23,038 nucleotides of DNA from Nitrospira sp. (GCA_015904045.1 JABMDG010000021.1:23450-46487), one strand, 5' to 3'. Counted from the stretch's first letter, positions 14,226-22,283 are shown. Notes: generated by a model not told the origin, from the sequence alone. Translations and numbers: made by a program.

Positions 14226-14321
14226 ATGACACGCACGCAATGGCTATTGCTCGGAGCAGTGGGGTTGGGCCTGGCAATCGTGATCTACTTCATTTTCTTG
14301 TGTCCGACAGACTGTCAATGA
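14226..14321 (+). CDS. 31-residue single-pass membrane peptide
   Basis: MTRTQWLLLGAVGLGLAIVI and then a short hydrophobic run ending CPTDCQ. Residues 6-25 form one clear membrane helix, followed by a Cys-x3-Cys pair at the end. GAGGA lies eight bases before the ATG, and the stop codon is 22 bp before the MgtE-like gene, so it should be co-transcribed with the transporter. The same frame is open upstream to 14127, but those codons run through the heptamer array and are unlikely to be translated. I do not know a named family. It may be a regulatory subunit of the transporter or of the redox operon that follows. Confidence 0.5.
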   Translation: MTRTQWLLLGAVGLGLAIVIYFIFLCPTDCQ

Positions 14322-14343
14322 AGCATCGGTCCAGAGGGTCCAG

Positions 14344-15300
14344 ATGACGACCGCTGCGGAACTGATGACCGTGGACATTCCCAAGGGAGATCGAGGCCTC
14401 ACGGTCGGCGACATGGTCGCTACGCTCCGGCACCATACCTGGGAAGAAGTCGGCCACGTCTATCTGGTCGATGAGCAGGCTTCGCTGGTCGGCCAGGTAC
14501 CGATCGAACGATTGCTCCAAGCGGAAGAACGGACCTCCTTGGCTGAACTCGTAGGCCTTCCTCCGATTGAAGTGCTGCCTGGAGATCCCGCCGAGACCGT
14601 GGCATTGCGCGCGGTCGAACGTCACGACGCGGATGTGGCCGTCATCGACGGCCGCCGGAGGTTGTTGGGCGCCATTCCGATCGGACGGCTCCTGGCCCTG
14701 CTGCATGAGGAGCATGTGGACAATTTTTTACGGATGGGCGGCGTGAGCAACATCGACCATCTCCATCTGTCGCTCGCCGGACGGCAAACCTGGGCCGCCG
14801 TGCGTACGCGCATGCCCTGGCTGATGGTCGGCCTCGCAGGCGGCTTCTTGGCCAGCGGGGTGGCCTCAGCCTTCGAAGGTCCGCTCAGGCGGGAGATCGC
14901 CCTGGCGTTCTTTCTTCCTTTGGTCGTGTATATGGCCGACGCCGTTGGGACGCAAACCGAAACAGTCTTGGTTCGCCGATTGGCCTACGGAGACGTCCCT
15001 CTGTGGACACAACTAGCCGGAGAGGGATTGATCGGCGCGTCCATTGGCACCATCGTCGCCATCGTGGCCGCGGGGGGACTGTGGCTGTGGAACGGACAGG
15101 CGGTCTTGGCGGTGGTAGTGGGAACTTCGCTGGGCGTCACGGCGGTAATCGCCACCGTCATGGCCAGCATCCTGCCATTGGGGCTCGCACGCCTGGGTGC
15201 CGATCCGGCTTTGGCAAGTGGACCGGTGGCCACCGTGGTCCAGGACATTTTAAGTGTGGGAATTTATCTGCTGATTGCCACCGTGCTGCTTCCGGAGTGA
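14344..15300 (+). CDS. CBS-domain MgtE-like divalent cation transporter
   Basis: A 318-residue inner-membrane protein. Residues 1-130 hold a pair of CBS domains (GHVYLVDEQASLVGQV near 37-52 and ADVAVIDGRRRLLGAI near 96-111), which bind Mg2+ or nucleotide. Residues 157-318 form five membrane helices of the MgtE channel, with FFLPLVVYMADAVGTQTETV at 189-208 and ADPALASGPVATVVQDI at 286-302. The conserved Asp of the last motif (Asp301) corresponds to the pore metal site. Typical MgtE is about 450 residues; the N-terminal regulatory helical domain is absent and the CBS pair starts almost at residue 1. GAGGG lies six bases upstream of the ATG. It begins the plus-strand stress operon after the small membrane peptide. 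Confidence 0.87.
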   Translation: MTTAAELMTVDIPKGDRGLTVGDMVATLRHHTWEEVGHVYLVDEQASLVGQVPIERLLQAEERTSLAELVGLPPIEVLPGDPAETVALRAVERHDADVAVIDGRRRLLGAIPIGRLLALLHEEHVDNFLRMGGVSNIDHLHLSLAGRQTWAAVRTRMPWLMVGLAGGFLASGVASAFEGPLRREIALAFFLPLVVYMADAVGTQTETVLVRRLAYGDVPLWTQLAGEGLIGASIGTIVAIVAAGGLWLWNGQAVLAVVVGTSLGVTAVIATVMASILPLGLARLGADPALASGPVATVVQDILSVGIYLLIATVLLPE

Positions 15301-15347
15301 CACATGACGTCACGAATTGGTGACTCTCCCAACGGAGGATGATGGCG

Positions 15348-16211
15348 ATGAACCTCTTACTCGCAGTCGATGGGTCCGACCATTCTTATGAGGCGGTGCG
15401 ATCGCTCAAGTACCTAAGCCGCGCGAACGAACTGCACATCCTGCACGTGCTGGATGTCCCGACTCCGGCCTATCCGATGATGATGCCGGAAGTGTCGCAG
15501 GAACTCTACGAGACGGTCGAACGCAACATGCGAGAGGACGGCTCACGCCTGTTGGATCGAATCGTGTCGCTGCTCCCGATGGGGATCGGCCCGGTCACGA
15601 AGCACCTGGTCGTCGGATCCCCTGTGGATCACATCGTCACGTTGGCCGAACAACATAAGGTCGATCTGATTCTCCTCGGTACCCGCGGCCTCGGCCCGAT
15701 CAAAGAGCGGCTGGTCGGGAGTGTCGCGCATCGTGTGCTGACCTATGCCCCAGGCGCGAAACTGATCCTTCCCGGCCCGTTGAAAGCCCTGAACCAGGTG
15801 CTACTCCCGTTGCAGGGGACCTACGATGCAGCCCACGCCCTGCGCTTTCTCCAGGAGAAGCCGTTTCGTGAGCTGCCCACGATCACCCTCTTCTCCGTCC
15901 TGCCGCATACCAGACCGCCTTGGCCGATGGATGCTGCTTCGACCGAGCAGATGGAGGTCCATGCGCTTCGCCAGGCCCAAGACTTTCTCAACGACATCGC
16001 CGCCAAGCTCACCTCGCTGGGCTATCGAACCAAAGTGGCCGCTTCGTTGGGCACCCCCGTTGAAGGAATTACGCAGGAAGCGACGGCCTTAAATCCGGAC
16101 CTTATCCTCATGGGATCCCGCGGGCGTCATGGCGTAACACGCCTGGTGTTGGGCAGTGTCTCCCACGCCCTCTTGCACCAAGGACGCTACCCACTGATGA
16201 TCTTCGGCTGA
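15348..16211 (+). CDS. Tandem universal stress protein (two UspA domains)
   Basis: A 287-residue protein with two UspA domains, about 1-143 and 147-287. ATP loops are GTRGLGPIKERLVGS in the first and GSRGRHGVTRLVLGS in the second. Three in-frame ATGs (15339, 15342, 15348) follow a GGAGG at 15334-15338; only the third has normal spacing (nine bases) and begins directly with the first beta strand (MNLLLAVDGSD). It lies 47 bp after the MgtE-like gene and 17 bp before the FmdB gene, all on one strand. In sequence it is nearest to the tandem USP at 7889-8746 in layout, but clearly different. Confidence 0.9.
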   Translation: MNLLLAVDGSDHSYEAVRSLKYLSRANELHILHVLDVPTPAYPMMMPEVSQELYETVERNMREDGSRLLDRIVSLLPMGIGPVTKHLVVGSPVDHIVTLAEQHKVDLILLGTRGLGPIKERLVGSVAHRVLTYAPGAKLILPGPLKALNQVLLPLQGTYDAAHALRFLQEKPFRELPTITLFSVLPHTRPPWPMDAASTEQMEVHALRQAQDFLNDIAAKLTSLGYRTKVAASLGTPVEGITQEATALNPDLILMGSRGRHGVTRLVLGSVSHALLHQGRYPLMIFG

Positions 16212-16228
16212 CCAAGAGAGGATGAACC

Positions 16229-16393
16229 ATGCCGATGTACGACTACAAATGTTTGGACTGTGGCAAGGAATCGCTGATCGTCGTGACGTTGAAGGAGCAC
16301 GAACGGGGCGAGGTGGCATGTCCAGCCTGCGGCAGCAAGAAGTTGCAGCAACTGTTCAGCCCGTTTATTGCCCACACCACGAAAAAGAGTTAG
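16229..16393 (+). CDS. FmdB-type zinc ribbon protein
   Basis: A 54-residue protein beginning MPMYDYKCLDCGKE. The FmdB/CxxC zinc-ribbon pattern is complete: Cys8-x2-Cys11 in KCLDCG and a second CPACG pair (Cys31-x2-Cys34), followed by KLQQLFSPF, the usual end of this family. Members are small putative regulatory or metal-binding proteins of unclear role. GAGAGGA ends six bases before the ATG. It is tightly packed between the USP gene (17 bp) and the cytochrome c gene (4 bp). The family assignment is strong; the function is not known. Confidence 0.88.
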   Translation: MPMYDYKCLDCGKESLIVVTLKEHERGEVACPACGSKKLQQLFSPFIAHTTKKS

Positions 16394-16397
16394 CGCC

Positions 16398-16772
16398 ATG
16401 AATACGCAACTGTATCCCCGCCTCACGGGAGTTCTTCTGCTCCTCGCCTCGATGCCCCTCGCGGCATCCTCGCTCTACGCCCAAGACTATCCCCCTGATG
16501 CCGTGCGGGGGAAAGCGATCTACGCGCGTTACTGCCAAACCTGCCATGGGGACAGCGGCCATGGGAATGGTCCGGAAGCCGCGTCCTTGAAAGTATCCCC
16601 GGCGGATTTTCATCGCGTTCGGTCGTTCTTGAAATCAGATGAGGAGCTGCTGCGGACGATCGAGCACGGCATCGTTTTCAGCCCGATGCATTCCTGGCGC
16701 GGACAGCTCACCGATGGGGAAATGCAGGACGTGCTAGCCTATATCCGCCTCCTGTCGCAACAGGGACCATGA
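16398..16772 (+). CDS. Exported class I cytochrome c
   Basis: A 124-residue periplasmic haem protein. Residues 1-29 are a signal peptide ending SLYAQ. The haem attachment motif CQTCH is at 46-50 and the likely axial Met is Met97 in VFSPMHSW. The remainder matches small mono-haem cytochromes with GxxxDVLAYIRLL near the C-terminus. The start at 16398 is four bases after the FmdB stop and opens the signal peptide directly; an in-frame ATG at 16368 lies inside the FmdB gene. The ribosome site is weak, so translation is probably coupled to FmdB. Together with the cupredoxin across the divergent gap it suggests periplasmic electron carriers regulated with the stress genes. Confidence 0.9.
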   Translation: MNTQLYPRLTGVLLLLASMPLAASSLYAQDYPPDAVRGKAIYARYCQTCHGDSGHGNGPEAASLKVSPADFHRVRSFLKSDEELLRTIEHGIVFSPMHSWRGQLTDGEMQDVLAYIRLLSQQGP

Positions 16773-16796
16773 TCGTCGTACGTATCTCGTCAGCCG

Positions 16797-17378
16797 ATGG
16801 AGACTTTGACATCCAACGATGCCTTGCTCATCGCCGATATTCAGAGCGATTTCTTCCCCAGCGGCGCGCTCGGAATCAGTGGCGGTGGAGAGATCCTTCC
16901 AGTCCTGTCGAATTACATCCGCCGCTTCCAGGCCCGCCAGCTACCTATTTTTCTGACGCGCGACTGGCACCCTCCGAATCATTGCTCGTTTCGTGACCAG
17001 GGAGGCCCGTGGCCTATTCATTGTGTCGCCGGAACACCCGGCTCGTTGCCACCGGCGGGATTTGAAACTCCAACTTCGGCGGTGATTATTTACAAAGCCA
17101 TCGACCCGGACCGGGAAGCCTACTCAGCCTTTGACCGTACCGCCCTGGACCGCCATCTGCGAGCCCTCGGTGTCCGTCGCTTGTTCATCGGCGGATTGGC
17201 GACCGACTATTGCGTCATGCACACGGTCGCGGACGCCCTGTCACTGGGCTATGCTGTATGCCTGTTGCTGGACGGCATCAAGGCAGTCAACGTGCAACCG
17301 GACGACGGCCGGCGCGCTGAGCAGAACATGCTCCGCCTCGGAGCGGCTCCGGTCCGATTGGAGACACTCGCCGCATGA
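16797..17378 (+). CDS. pncA: Nicotinamidase
   Basis: A 193-residue isochorismatase-fold hydrolase converting nicotinamide to nicotinate. The catalytic triad is Asp14 (IADIQSDF), Lys100 (IYKAIDP) and Cys139 (LATDYCVMHT). The metal site is Asp56, His58 and His75 (RDWHPPNHCSF and WPIHCV). These spacings agree with the archaeal enzyme within a few residues. The start at 16797 has no clear ribosome site, and the gap from the cytochrome stop is 24 bp. The stop codon overlaps the pncB start in ATGA, coupling the two enzymes of the salvage route from nicotinamide to nicotinate mononucleotide. Confidence 0.93.
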   Translation: METLTSNDALLIADIQSDFFPSGALGISGGGEILPVLSNYIRRFQARQLPIFLTRDWHPPNHCSFRDQGGPWPIHCVAGTPGSLPPAGFETPTSAVIIYKAIDPDREAYSAFDRTALDRHLRALGVRRLFIGGLATDYCVMHTVADALSLGYAVCLLLDGIKAVNVQPDDGRRAEQNMLRLGAAPVRLETLAA

Positions 17379-18709
17379 ATCCCTCAAACAGCGCCCTGTT
17401 GACCGACCTGTACGAACTCACCATGGCCCAGGCCTACCGGGAGCAGGGTATGGAGGAACCGGCGGTATTCGAATTCTTTGTCCGCAAGCTGCCGCCTCAT
17501 CGGAACTTCCTCGTGGCGGCCGGGCTTGAGCAGGTCCTGGACTTTCTCTCCGGCCTGCAGGTCACACAAGAAGAATTGGCCTGGCTGGATCGGACGGGGC
17601 TGTTCAGGCCAGAGCTCCTCCGTTATTTGGAAACGCTGCGATTCATCGGTGACGTTGAAGCCATGACGGAAGGAACGGTCTTCTTTCCCCACGAGCCGAT
17701 TCTCCGCGTGGTCGCGCCGCTCCCGGTGGCTCAACTCGTCGAAAGCCGGATCATGAACCTGTTGAACTTCCAAACCATGGTCGCCTCAAAGGCCGTGCGG
17801 TCGGTCTTGGTGGCGAGTGGAAAACCGCTTATCGATTTTGGACTGCGCCGCGCGCACGGCGCCGAGGCCGGCCTGCTGGCCGCGCGGGCCAGTCATCTGG
17901 CGGGATTTTCGGGCAGCGCCACCGTGCTGGCTGGCATGGCTTACGGCATTCCCCTCTACGGCACCATGGCCCATTCCTTCGTACAGGCACACAAGGATGA
18001 GGTCCAGGCCTTCGAGCATTTCGCGCTGGCGCAGCCGGACAACGTCGTCCTGTTGATCGATACCTACGAGACGGAAACGGCTGCGAAGAAGGTCGTCTCG
18101 CTGGTTCCCTTGCTCACAGCCAAGGGCATCGCTGTGAAAGGTGTGCGACTGGACAGCGGAGATTTGGCCGATCATGCCAGGAAGGTCCGCCGCATCCTGG
18201 ACGAAGGAGGCCTGTCCCACGCGCAGATCCTTGCCAGCGGCAATCTCGACGAATATCGTATACACGCGTTGATTGACAGCCGGGCGCCGATCGACAGTTT
18301 CGCCGTTGGTACGGCCATGACCACGTCTTCCGATGCACCCGCGCTGGATTGCGCCTACAAACTGCAAGAGTACGCAGGCCGACCATGCCGTAAGCGCTCC
18401 GAAGGCAAAGCCACCTGGCCCGGCCGCAAGCAGGTCTACCGATCCTATGCGGACCGTGGCGGCTTCGACTACGACGTCCTCACGCCACTCAATGATCGCG
18501 GACAGGGTGAGCCGCTCTTGCATCCGGTGATGAAAGAGGGCCGCCGTCTCGCTCCTAGCCCGAACCTGACGGACCTGCGCGGCCATATGGCGGCGCAACT
18601 CGCGCGCATTCCTGAATCTCTGCGAACCATCGAGACCGCGCCAACCTATGAGGTGCGGATCTCGCCGGCCTTGCAGGCATTGGCCAAAGCGGTGGACCAC
18701 GGCCTCTAA
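17375..18709 (+). CDS. pncB: Nicotinate phosphoribosyltransferase
   Basis: A 444-residue cytosolic enzyme making nicotinate mononucleotide from nicotinate, PRPP and ATP. Signature stretches: LLTDLYELTMAQAY (8-21), DFGLRRAHGAEAG (154-166), GTMAHSF (196-202) with the catalytic phospho-His at 200, LLIDTYET, GVRLDSGDL and SGNLDEYRI (the phosphate-binding barrel strands). The C-terminal part KRSEGKATWPGRKQVYR is the typical lid region. It overlaps pncA by four bases (ATGA). It is the last gene of the plus-strand operon: a 221-bp gap holding a 125-bp palindromic repeat follows. Confidence 0.95.
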   Translation: MNPSNSALLTDLYELTMAQAYREQGMEEPAVFEFFVRKLPPHRNFLVAAGLEQVLDFLSGLQVTQEELAWLDRTGLFRPELLRYLETLRFIGDVEAMTEGTVFFPHEPILRVVAPLPVAQLVESRIMNLLNFQTMVASKAVRSVLVASGKPLIDFGLRRAHGAEAGLLAARASHLAGFSGSATVLAGMAYGIPLYGTMAHSFVQAHKDEVQAFEHFALAQPDNVVLLIDTYETETAAKKVVSLVPLLTAKGIAVKGVRLDSGDLADHARKVRRILDEGGLSHAQILASGNLDEYRIHALIDSRAPIDSFAVGTAMTTSSDAPALDCAYKLQEYAGRPCRKRSEGKATWPGRKQVYRSYADRGGFDYDVLTPLNDRGQGEPLLHPVMKEGRRLAPSPNLTDLRGHMAAQLARIPESLRTIETAPTYEVRISPALQALAKAVDHGL

Positions 18710-18782
18710 TGGGCTGCGGAAAAACTATTGGGGCCAGGTAGAAACTGTGACTGTGGAGGGTCTCGATCCGAGACAGGAAATC

Positions 18783-18908
18783 CCGCAGGATGATCAAGAA
18801 GGCCGTTAGCAAGGCCGCAGCGAGCGAAGGGGCGAGGCGTACTCAGTTCGGTACGTTGAGCCTCTGAGCGACGCGAGAACGATGCTGGCGGACTTTTTCA
18901 GCATCCTG
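18783..18908 (+). repeat. Near-palindromic 125-bp element, copy 2
   Basis: Begins ccgcaggatgatcaagaagg and ends ggactttttcagcatcctg; it matches the reverse complement of 8768-8892 along its whole length. It ends 22 bp before the pentapeptide-repeat start codon. The orientation and distance relative to the downstream gene are the same as for copy 1. The rest of the gap, 18710-18782, shows nothing recognisable. Confidence 0.85.
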
Positions 18909-18930
18909 CTAACACACAAAGGAGACACCG

Positions 18931-20361
18931 ATGACGAAAGCCTCTATACCGATGGTGCTGTTTGGGATTGTGATGTCCGTCGGACTCGCTGCCGCATCGT
19001 CCACGGCGACCAGCCCGTCGCAACCCGATCCGACCATCTCCGCAGTTCCTGCCTGCAAGAGCCCTTACAAGAAGAAGCCCGTCCCCGCCAAGGCACTGAC
19101 CGCCCTGGTGCATGCGCACGAACGATGGGTGGAATACCGAGGTAATCCGCAAGCCCGGCGCGCGGAGCTCTGCCAAGCCGACTTGAGCGGGGCCTTGCTC
19201 GTAGGCGCCAACCTCGAACGGGCCGAAATGGAAGGCGTCATCCTCCGGCGGGCGAATTTGAACTTGGCTGTGCTCATCCAGGCCAGTCTCGCCGGAGCCG
19301 ATTTCACCGGTGCGACCATGGAGGGCGCAAACGTGGCCGGAGCCGATCTTCGCCGCGCGACACTCACGCGTGCAAATCTTAATCGCATCATCGGCGACGA
19401 AGCGGCGCTCTTCGACGCCGTCCTCACCGGCGCCAAGCTGCGCGAGGCCACGTTCGAACGGGCCCAGTTCGAGGGCGCCGATCTCTCGTCCGCCGATATG
19501 ACCGGCGGCAACTTCGTCGAGGCCTATTTTTATGGGGCCTTACTCCGGAAGGCCGTCCTATCGGACGCTGATCTAATGGGCGCGGATCTGCGCCGCACCA
19601 CGCTGGCCGACGCAAACCTCTCGCGCGCCAACCTTCAAGGCGTCCTGCTCGACAACGCAAAACTTGAGCGGGCTCGGCTGATCGAAGCCGACTTGGAGAG
19701 CGCCTATCTGCCGGAAGCCAATCTGCGCGGGGCGAACCTACAGAACTCGATCCTGCGCGGCGCAGATCTACGGTTCGCTGATCTCTACGGCGCAGGCTTG
19801 CAAGAGGCGGATCTGGAAGGAGCCAATCTGGAAGAAGCAAGCCTGGCCAAAGCGAAACTGCGCTCGGCGAAGCTCCGCATGGCCATTCTCTACCATGCGG
19901 CACTGGATGAAGCTGACTTTGGAAATGCCTCCCTCACTCGCGCCGTCTTCATCGGCGCACGGGGCACACGCGCAGTCTTCACGAAGGCGGACATGGGCGA
20001 AGTCTACGGGCCGAAAGCCTTTCTCCGGCAATCGCGATTCGACAAGGCCAACTTGGAAGAGGCCAATCTTGTTGCGGCAGACTTGGGCGGCTCCAATTTC
20101 ACCGAGGCTAACTTGACTCAGGCGAATCTTCAGGAAGCCATCCTCCGGGATGCCGTGTTCGTCAAAGCCGATCTCACCAGCGCGCGCCTCGAGGCGGCGG
20201 ACATTCGGGGCGCGGACTTGCGCGGCGCGACTCTCACGTCTGTGACCGGATTGACTCAGGCGCAGCTTGATACCGCCTGTGTCGACGAACAGACCAAACT
20301 GCCGACCGCACTGACCAGACCCGCACCCTGCAGCACGACAAAGAAACAGACCAAGCCATGA
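18931..20361 (+). CDS. Exported pentapeptide-repeat protein
   Basis: A 476-residue protein. Residues 1-22 form a signal peptide (MTKASIPMVLFGIVMSVGLAAA), so the protein is probably periplasmic. From about residue 83 to 450 it consists almost wholly of A(D/N)LxX repeats (for example ADLSGALLVGANLERAEM), which fold as a right-handed quadrilateral beta-helix. The few non-conforming coils (around NRIIGDEAAL and GARGTRAVFTKADMGEV) may be loops. It ends with GLTQAQLDTACVDEQTKLP, a common cap. AAGGAG lies seven bases before the ATG. Its stop overlaps the hydrolase start (ATGA). Cytosolic pentapeptide proteins can mimic DNA, but an exported one of this length is more likely structural or a binding scaffold. 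Confidence 0.9.
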   Translation: MTKASIPMVLFGIVMSVGLAAASSTATSPSQPDPTISAVPACKSPYKKKPVPAKALTALVHAHERWVEYRGNPQARRAELCQADLSGALLVGANLERAEMEGVILRRANLNLAVLIQASLAGADFTGATMEGANVAGADLRRATLTRANLNRIIGDEAALFDAVLTGAKLREATFERAQFEGADLSSADMTGGNFVEAYFYGALLRKAVLSDADLMGADLRRTTLADANLSRANLQGVLLDNAKLERARLIEADLESAYLPEANLRGANLQNSILRGADLRFADLYGAGLQEADLEGANLEEASLAKAKLRSAKLRMAILYHAALDEADFGNASLTRAVFIGARGTRAVFTKADMGEVYGPKAFLRQSRFDKANLEEANLVAADLGGSNFTEANLTQANLQEAILRDAVFVKADLTSARLEAADIRGADLRGATLTSVTGLTQAQLDTACVDEQTKLPTALTRPAPCSTTKKQTKP

Positions 20362-21008
20362 CGCCTACGCACGAACATCGGGTCACGATCACAAGAGACG
20401 CGCTGTTCTTGGAAGGCATACTCGGCCTTCCTTCCTGCCCGAACGGCGTCGTCGTCTTCGCGCACGGCAGCGGGAGCGGACGATTCAGCCCACGCAACAA
20501 TTTCGTGGCCCGTCACCTTCAGCGGAACGGGCTGGCCACTCTGCTTCTCGATCTGCTGACCGAACACGAGGCCGATGACCGGCGCAAGGTGTTCGATATC
20601 GATCTGCTGGCGGATCGGCTCTTGCTGGCCAAAGCTTGGGTGGAAGCGGACACGCGCACGGCTCATCTCGGTGTCGGCTATTTCGGCGCCAGCACCGGTG
20701 CAGGCGCAGCCCTTCAAGCGGCCGCGCGAGAACCGTCTAACGTCAAGGCTGTCGTGTCACGAGGAGGACGGCCCGACCTTGCTGAACCTTACCTGCCGTC
20801 CGTCAGAGCCCCAACCTTGTTGATCGTCGGCGGCTGGGACGAGCCGGTCATCGAGATGAATCAAGCAGCCTACGAACTGCTGCCTTGCGAAAAGAAGCTC
20901 GTCATCGTCCCCGGCGCCACACACCTCTTCGAAGAGCCCGGGACGCTGGAACAAGTGGCGGAACAGGCGGGCAAGTGGTTTCAGGCTTATCTGAATCGAG
21001 TCGGATAA
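20358..21008 (+). CDS. Alpha/beta hydrolase (dienelactone-hydrolase-like)
   Basis: A 216-residue cytosolic alpha/beta hydrolase. The nucleophile is Ser112 in GYFGASTGAGA (GxSxG), with acid Asp161 in GGWDEPV and base His189 in GATHLFEEP, so the triad is complete. The oxyanion-side motif FAHGSGSGRFSPRN at about 34-47 is typical of this subgroup of serine hydrolases, often found near stress or phosphoribosyltransferase genes. No signal peptide. It overlaps the pentapeptide gene by four bases (ATGA), though the partner is exported and this enzyme is not. Substrate unknown. Confidence 0.88.
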   Translation: MTPTHEHRVTITRDALFLEGILGLPSCPNGVVVFAHGSGSGRFSPRNNFVARHLQRNGLATLLLDLLTEHEADDRRKVFDIDLLADRLLLAKAWVEADTRTAHLGVGYFGASTGAGAALQAAAREPSNVKAVVSRGGRPDLAEPYLPSVRAPTLLIVGGWDEPVIEMNQAAYELLPCEKKLVIVPGATHLFEEPGTLEQVAEQAGKWFQAYLNRVG

Positions 21009-21051
21009 CGAGAAGAGCCCATGCGGTGCGGGTTGGAGAAAGAAGAACTCC

Positions 21052-21348
21052 TCAGGCAGATATCCGTTCCCATTCTCTGGCACGAGCGGCGAAGGCATCT
21101 TTGTGTTGTGGCCAATCGTGTAGTGTTGCAGGATCGAAATCGGCACCGTTCGGCCACACCACGGTTCTGACCTCCGAATCAACGGCCACCTGGTTGAATA
21201 GCTGAAGATCCAGCAGCGGGCCGTAGAGTTCGCCTGCAAGAACCGGTTTGAGGTAAACGACCTGCTCCGTGTTGTCGGTAAAGCGCACGCGCAGCGTATA
21301 CGGTTCGACAATCTCGACAGCCTGCACCTGATAAATAGGATGATTCAT
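21052..21348 (-). CDS. DUF2442 protein, possible antitoxin-like partner
   Basis: A 98-residue soluble protein with the DUF2442 pattern: FTDNTEQVVYLKPVLAGELY in the first half and VRTVVWPNGADFDPATLHD at about 60-78. The function of the family is unknown. It lies seven bases after the DUF4160 gene on the same strand, with GGAG just upstream of its ATG. DUF4160/DUF2442 pairs recur in many genomes and have been suggested to be toxin-antitoxin-like modules; which member would be toxic is not evident here. Confidence 0.85.
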   Translation of the reverse strand: MNHPIYQVQAVEIVEPYTLRVRFTDNTEQVVYLKPVLAGELYGPLLDLQLFNQVAVDSEVRTVVWPNGADFDPATLHDWPQHKDAFAARAREWERISA

Positions 21349-21355
21349 CCTTCTC

Positions 21356-21625
21356 CTAGGTCAACGGCGCAATAGGCAACGGTTTGTGGCCGCCCTGCAA
21401 TCGATCCCAGTCGGCCATTAGTTCCGTCTGATGCAACTCGGCCCATGCCTCGACTAACCGTTGTTGGCGTTTCGGCAACGTCCCAGCCAGTATTTCCACC
21501 GGCTCAATTCCATACACCGCCACATGCTCTTGGTAGTACGCATGGAAGTGGGGTGTATGATGCGAAGCCTGAACCTCGACAAACATTCTGATGATAATTC
21601 CGAAGAACCGACACAGCTCAGGCAT
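21356..21625 (-). CDS. DUF4160 protein
   Basis: An 89-residue protein with the DUF4160 layout: MPELCRFFGIIIRMFVEVQ, then HHTPHFHAYYQEHVAVYGIE with the conserved PHFHA motif, then GTLPKRQQRLVEAWAELHQTE. The His cluster might bind metal. No clear ribosome site precedes the ATG at 21625. The pair with DUF2442 (seven-base gap) is compact, as expected for a small module. The function is unproven. Confidence 0.85.
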   Translation of the reverse strand: MPELCRFFGIIIRMFVEVQASHHTPHFHAYYQEHVAVYGIEPVEILAGTLPKRQQRLVEAWAELHQTELMADWDRLQGGHKPLPIAPLT

Positions 21626-21707
21626 CAGCGTATTCTACTCACTTGCCTCATGTGCCGCAATCAGAGCGCCTCCGACATAGGGTCATGTGCAAAAAATAGC
21701 TAATGCT

Positions 21708-22283
21708 CTACCTTACTAGGCGTTCATCTGTTGGAGGATCATCCTCGGCCATGACAATCTTTGCAATCTGCTTCGACTGCTTGAAGCACCAGAACGTGAA
21801 AAAAAACCGACCCAACATTCGGCCATAGTCTCGCACTAATCGTCGACGCATCAGCTGGCCCTTCGCAAAGATATGTCCCTGGCTTGCAGCTTCCTCGAAA
21901 TATGCGACGGCCTTTTCTTCATTCTGATTTACCCCTTTGCCAGATTGATAGCACCTCCCCAGCCTATATAGCGCAGGCAAATATCCCTCCGCCGCTGATC
22001 TCTCATACCACTCAATAGCTTTCCGATACTCTCCAATCCGGGCGTACATATCAGCCAGATCAAACCAAGCTACCGTTGAGCCTGACTGGGCTGCCAAGAG
22101 ATAATAGTGAATCGCCTCCTGAGGATTATTCCGAGCACAGAGCCCTTTATAGATTATCCAGCCGGCCCAACGGGCTGCATACTCATCACCTTGTTCAGCC
22201 AGCAACGCATACTGCGCCAAGGCGTCTTCATACCGCTTCTGGTCATACAACCGTGCCGCTTCCGCCAGCTGTTCAGAGGACAT
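21708..22283 (-). CDS. Sel1/TPR-repeat protein
   Basis: A 191-residue helical-repeat protein. Four Sel1-like or TPR-like repeats run from about residue 3 to 145: YEDALAQYALLAEQGDEYAA, PQEAIHYYLLAAQSGSTVAW, YRKAIEWYERSAAEGYLPAL and EEKAVAYFEEAASQGHIFAK. These form a solenoid for protein-protein contacts. The last 45 residues contain an aromatic stretch (MLGRFFFTFWCF) that might contact a membrane, followed by a charged tail. No signal peptide is seen. The gene looks AT-richer than its neighbours, which may mean recent acquisition. It is flanked by small accessory genes and has no evident partner. Confidence 0.85.
   Translation of the reverse strand: MSSEQLAEAARLYDQKRYEDALAQYALLAEQGDEYAARWAGWIIYKGLCARNNPQEAIHYYLLAAQSGSTVAWFDLADMYARIGEYRKAIEWYERSAAEGYLPALYRLGRCYQSGKGVNQNEEKAVAYFEEAASQGHIFAKGQLMRRRLVRDYGRMLGRFFFTFWCFKQSKQIAKIVMAEDDPPTDERLVR

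Noticed and set aside
17786..18700. 304-codon open frame on the minus strand inside pncB
   Set aside because: Antisense shadow of a strongly conserved gene; no motif or ribosome site.
21690..21707. A-run/T-run after the Sel1 gene as a possible intrinsic terminator
   Set aside because: The preceding stem has only three paired bases.
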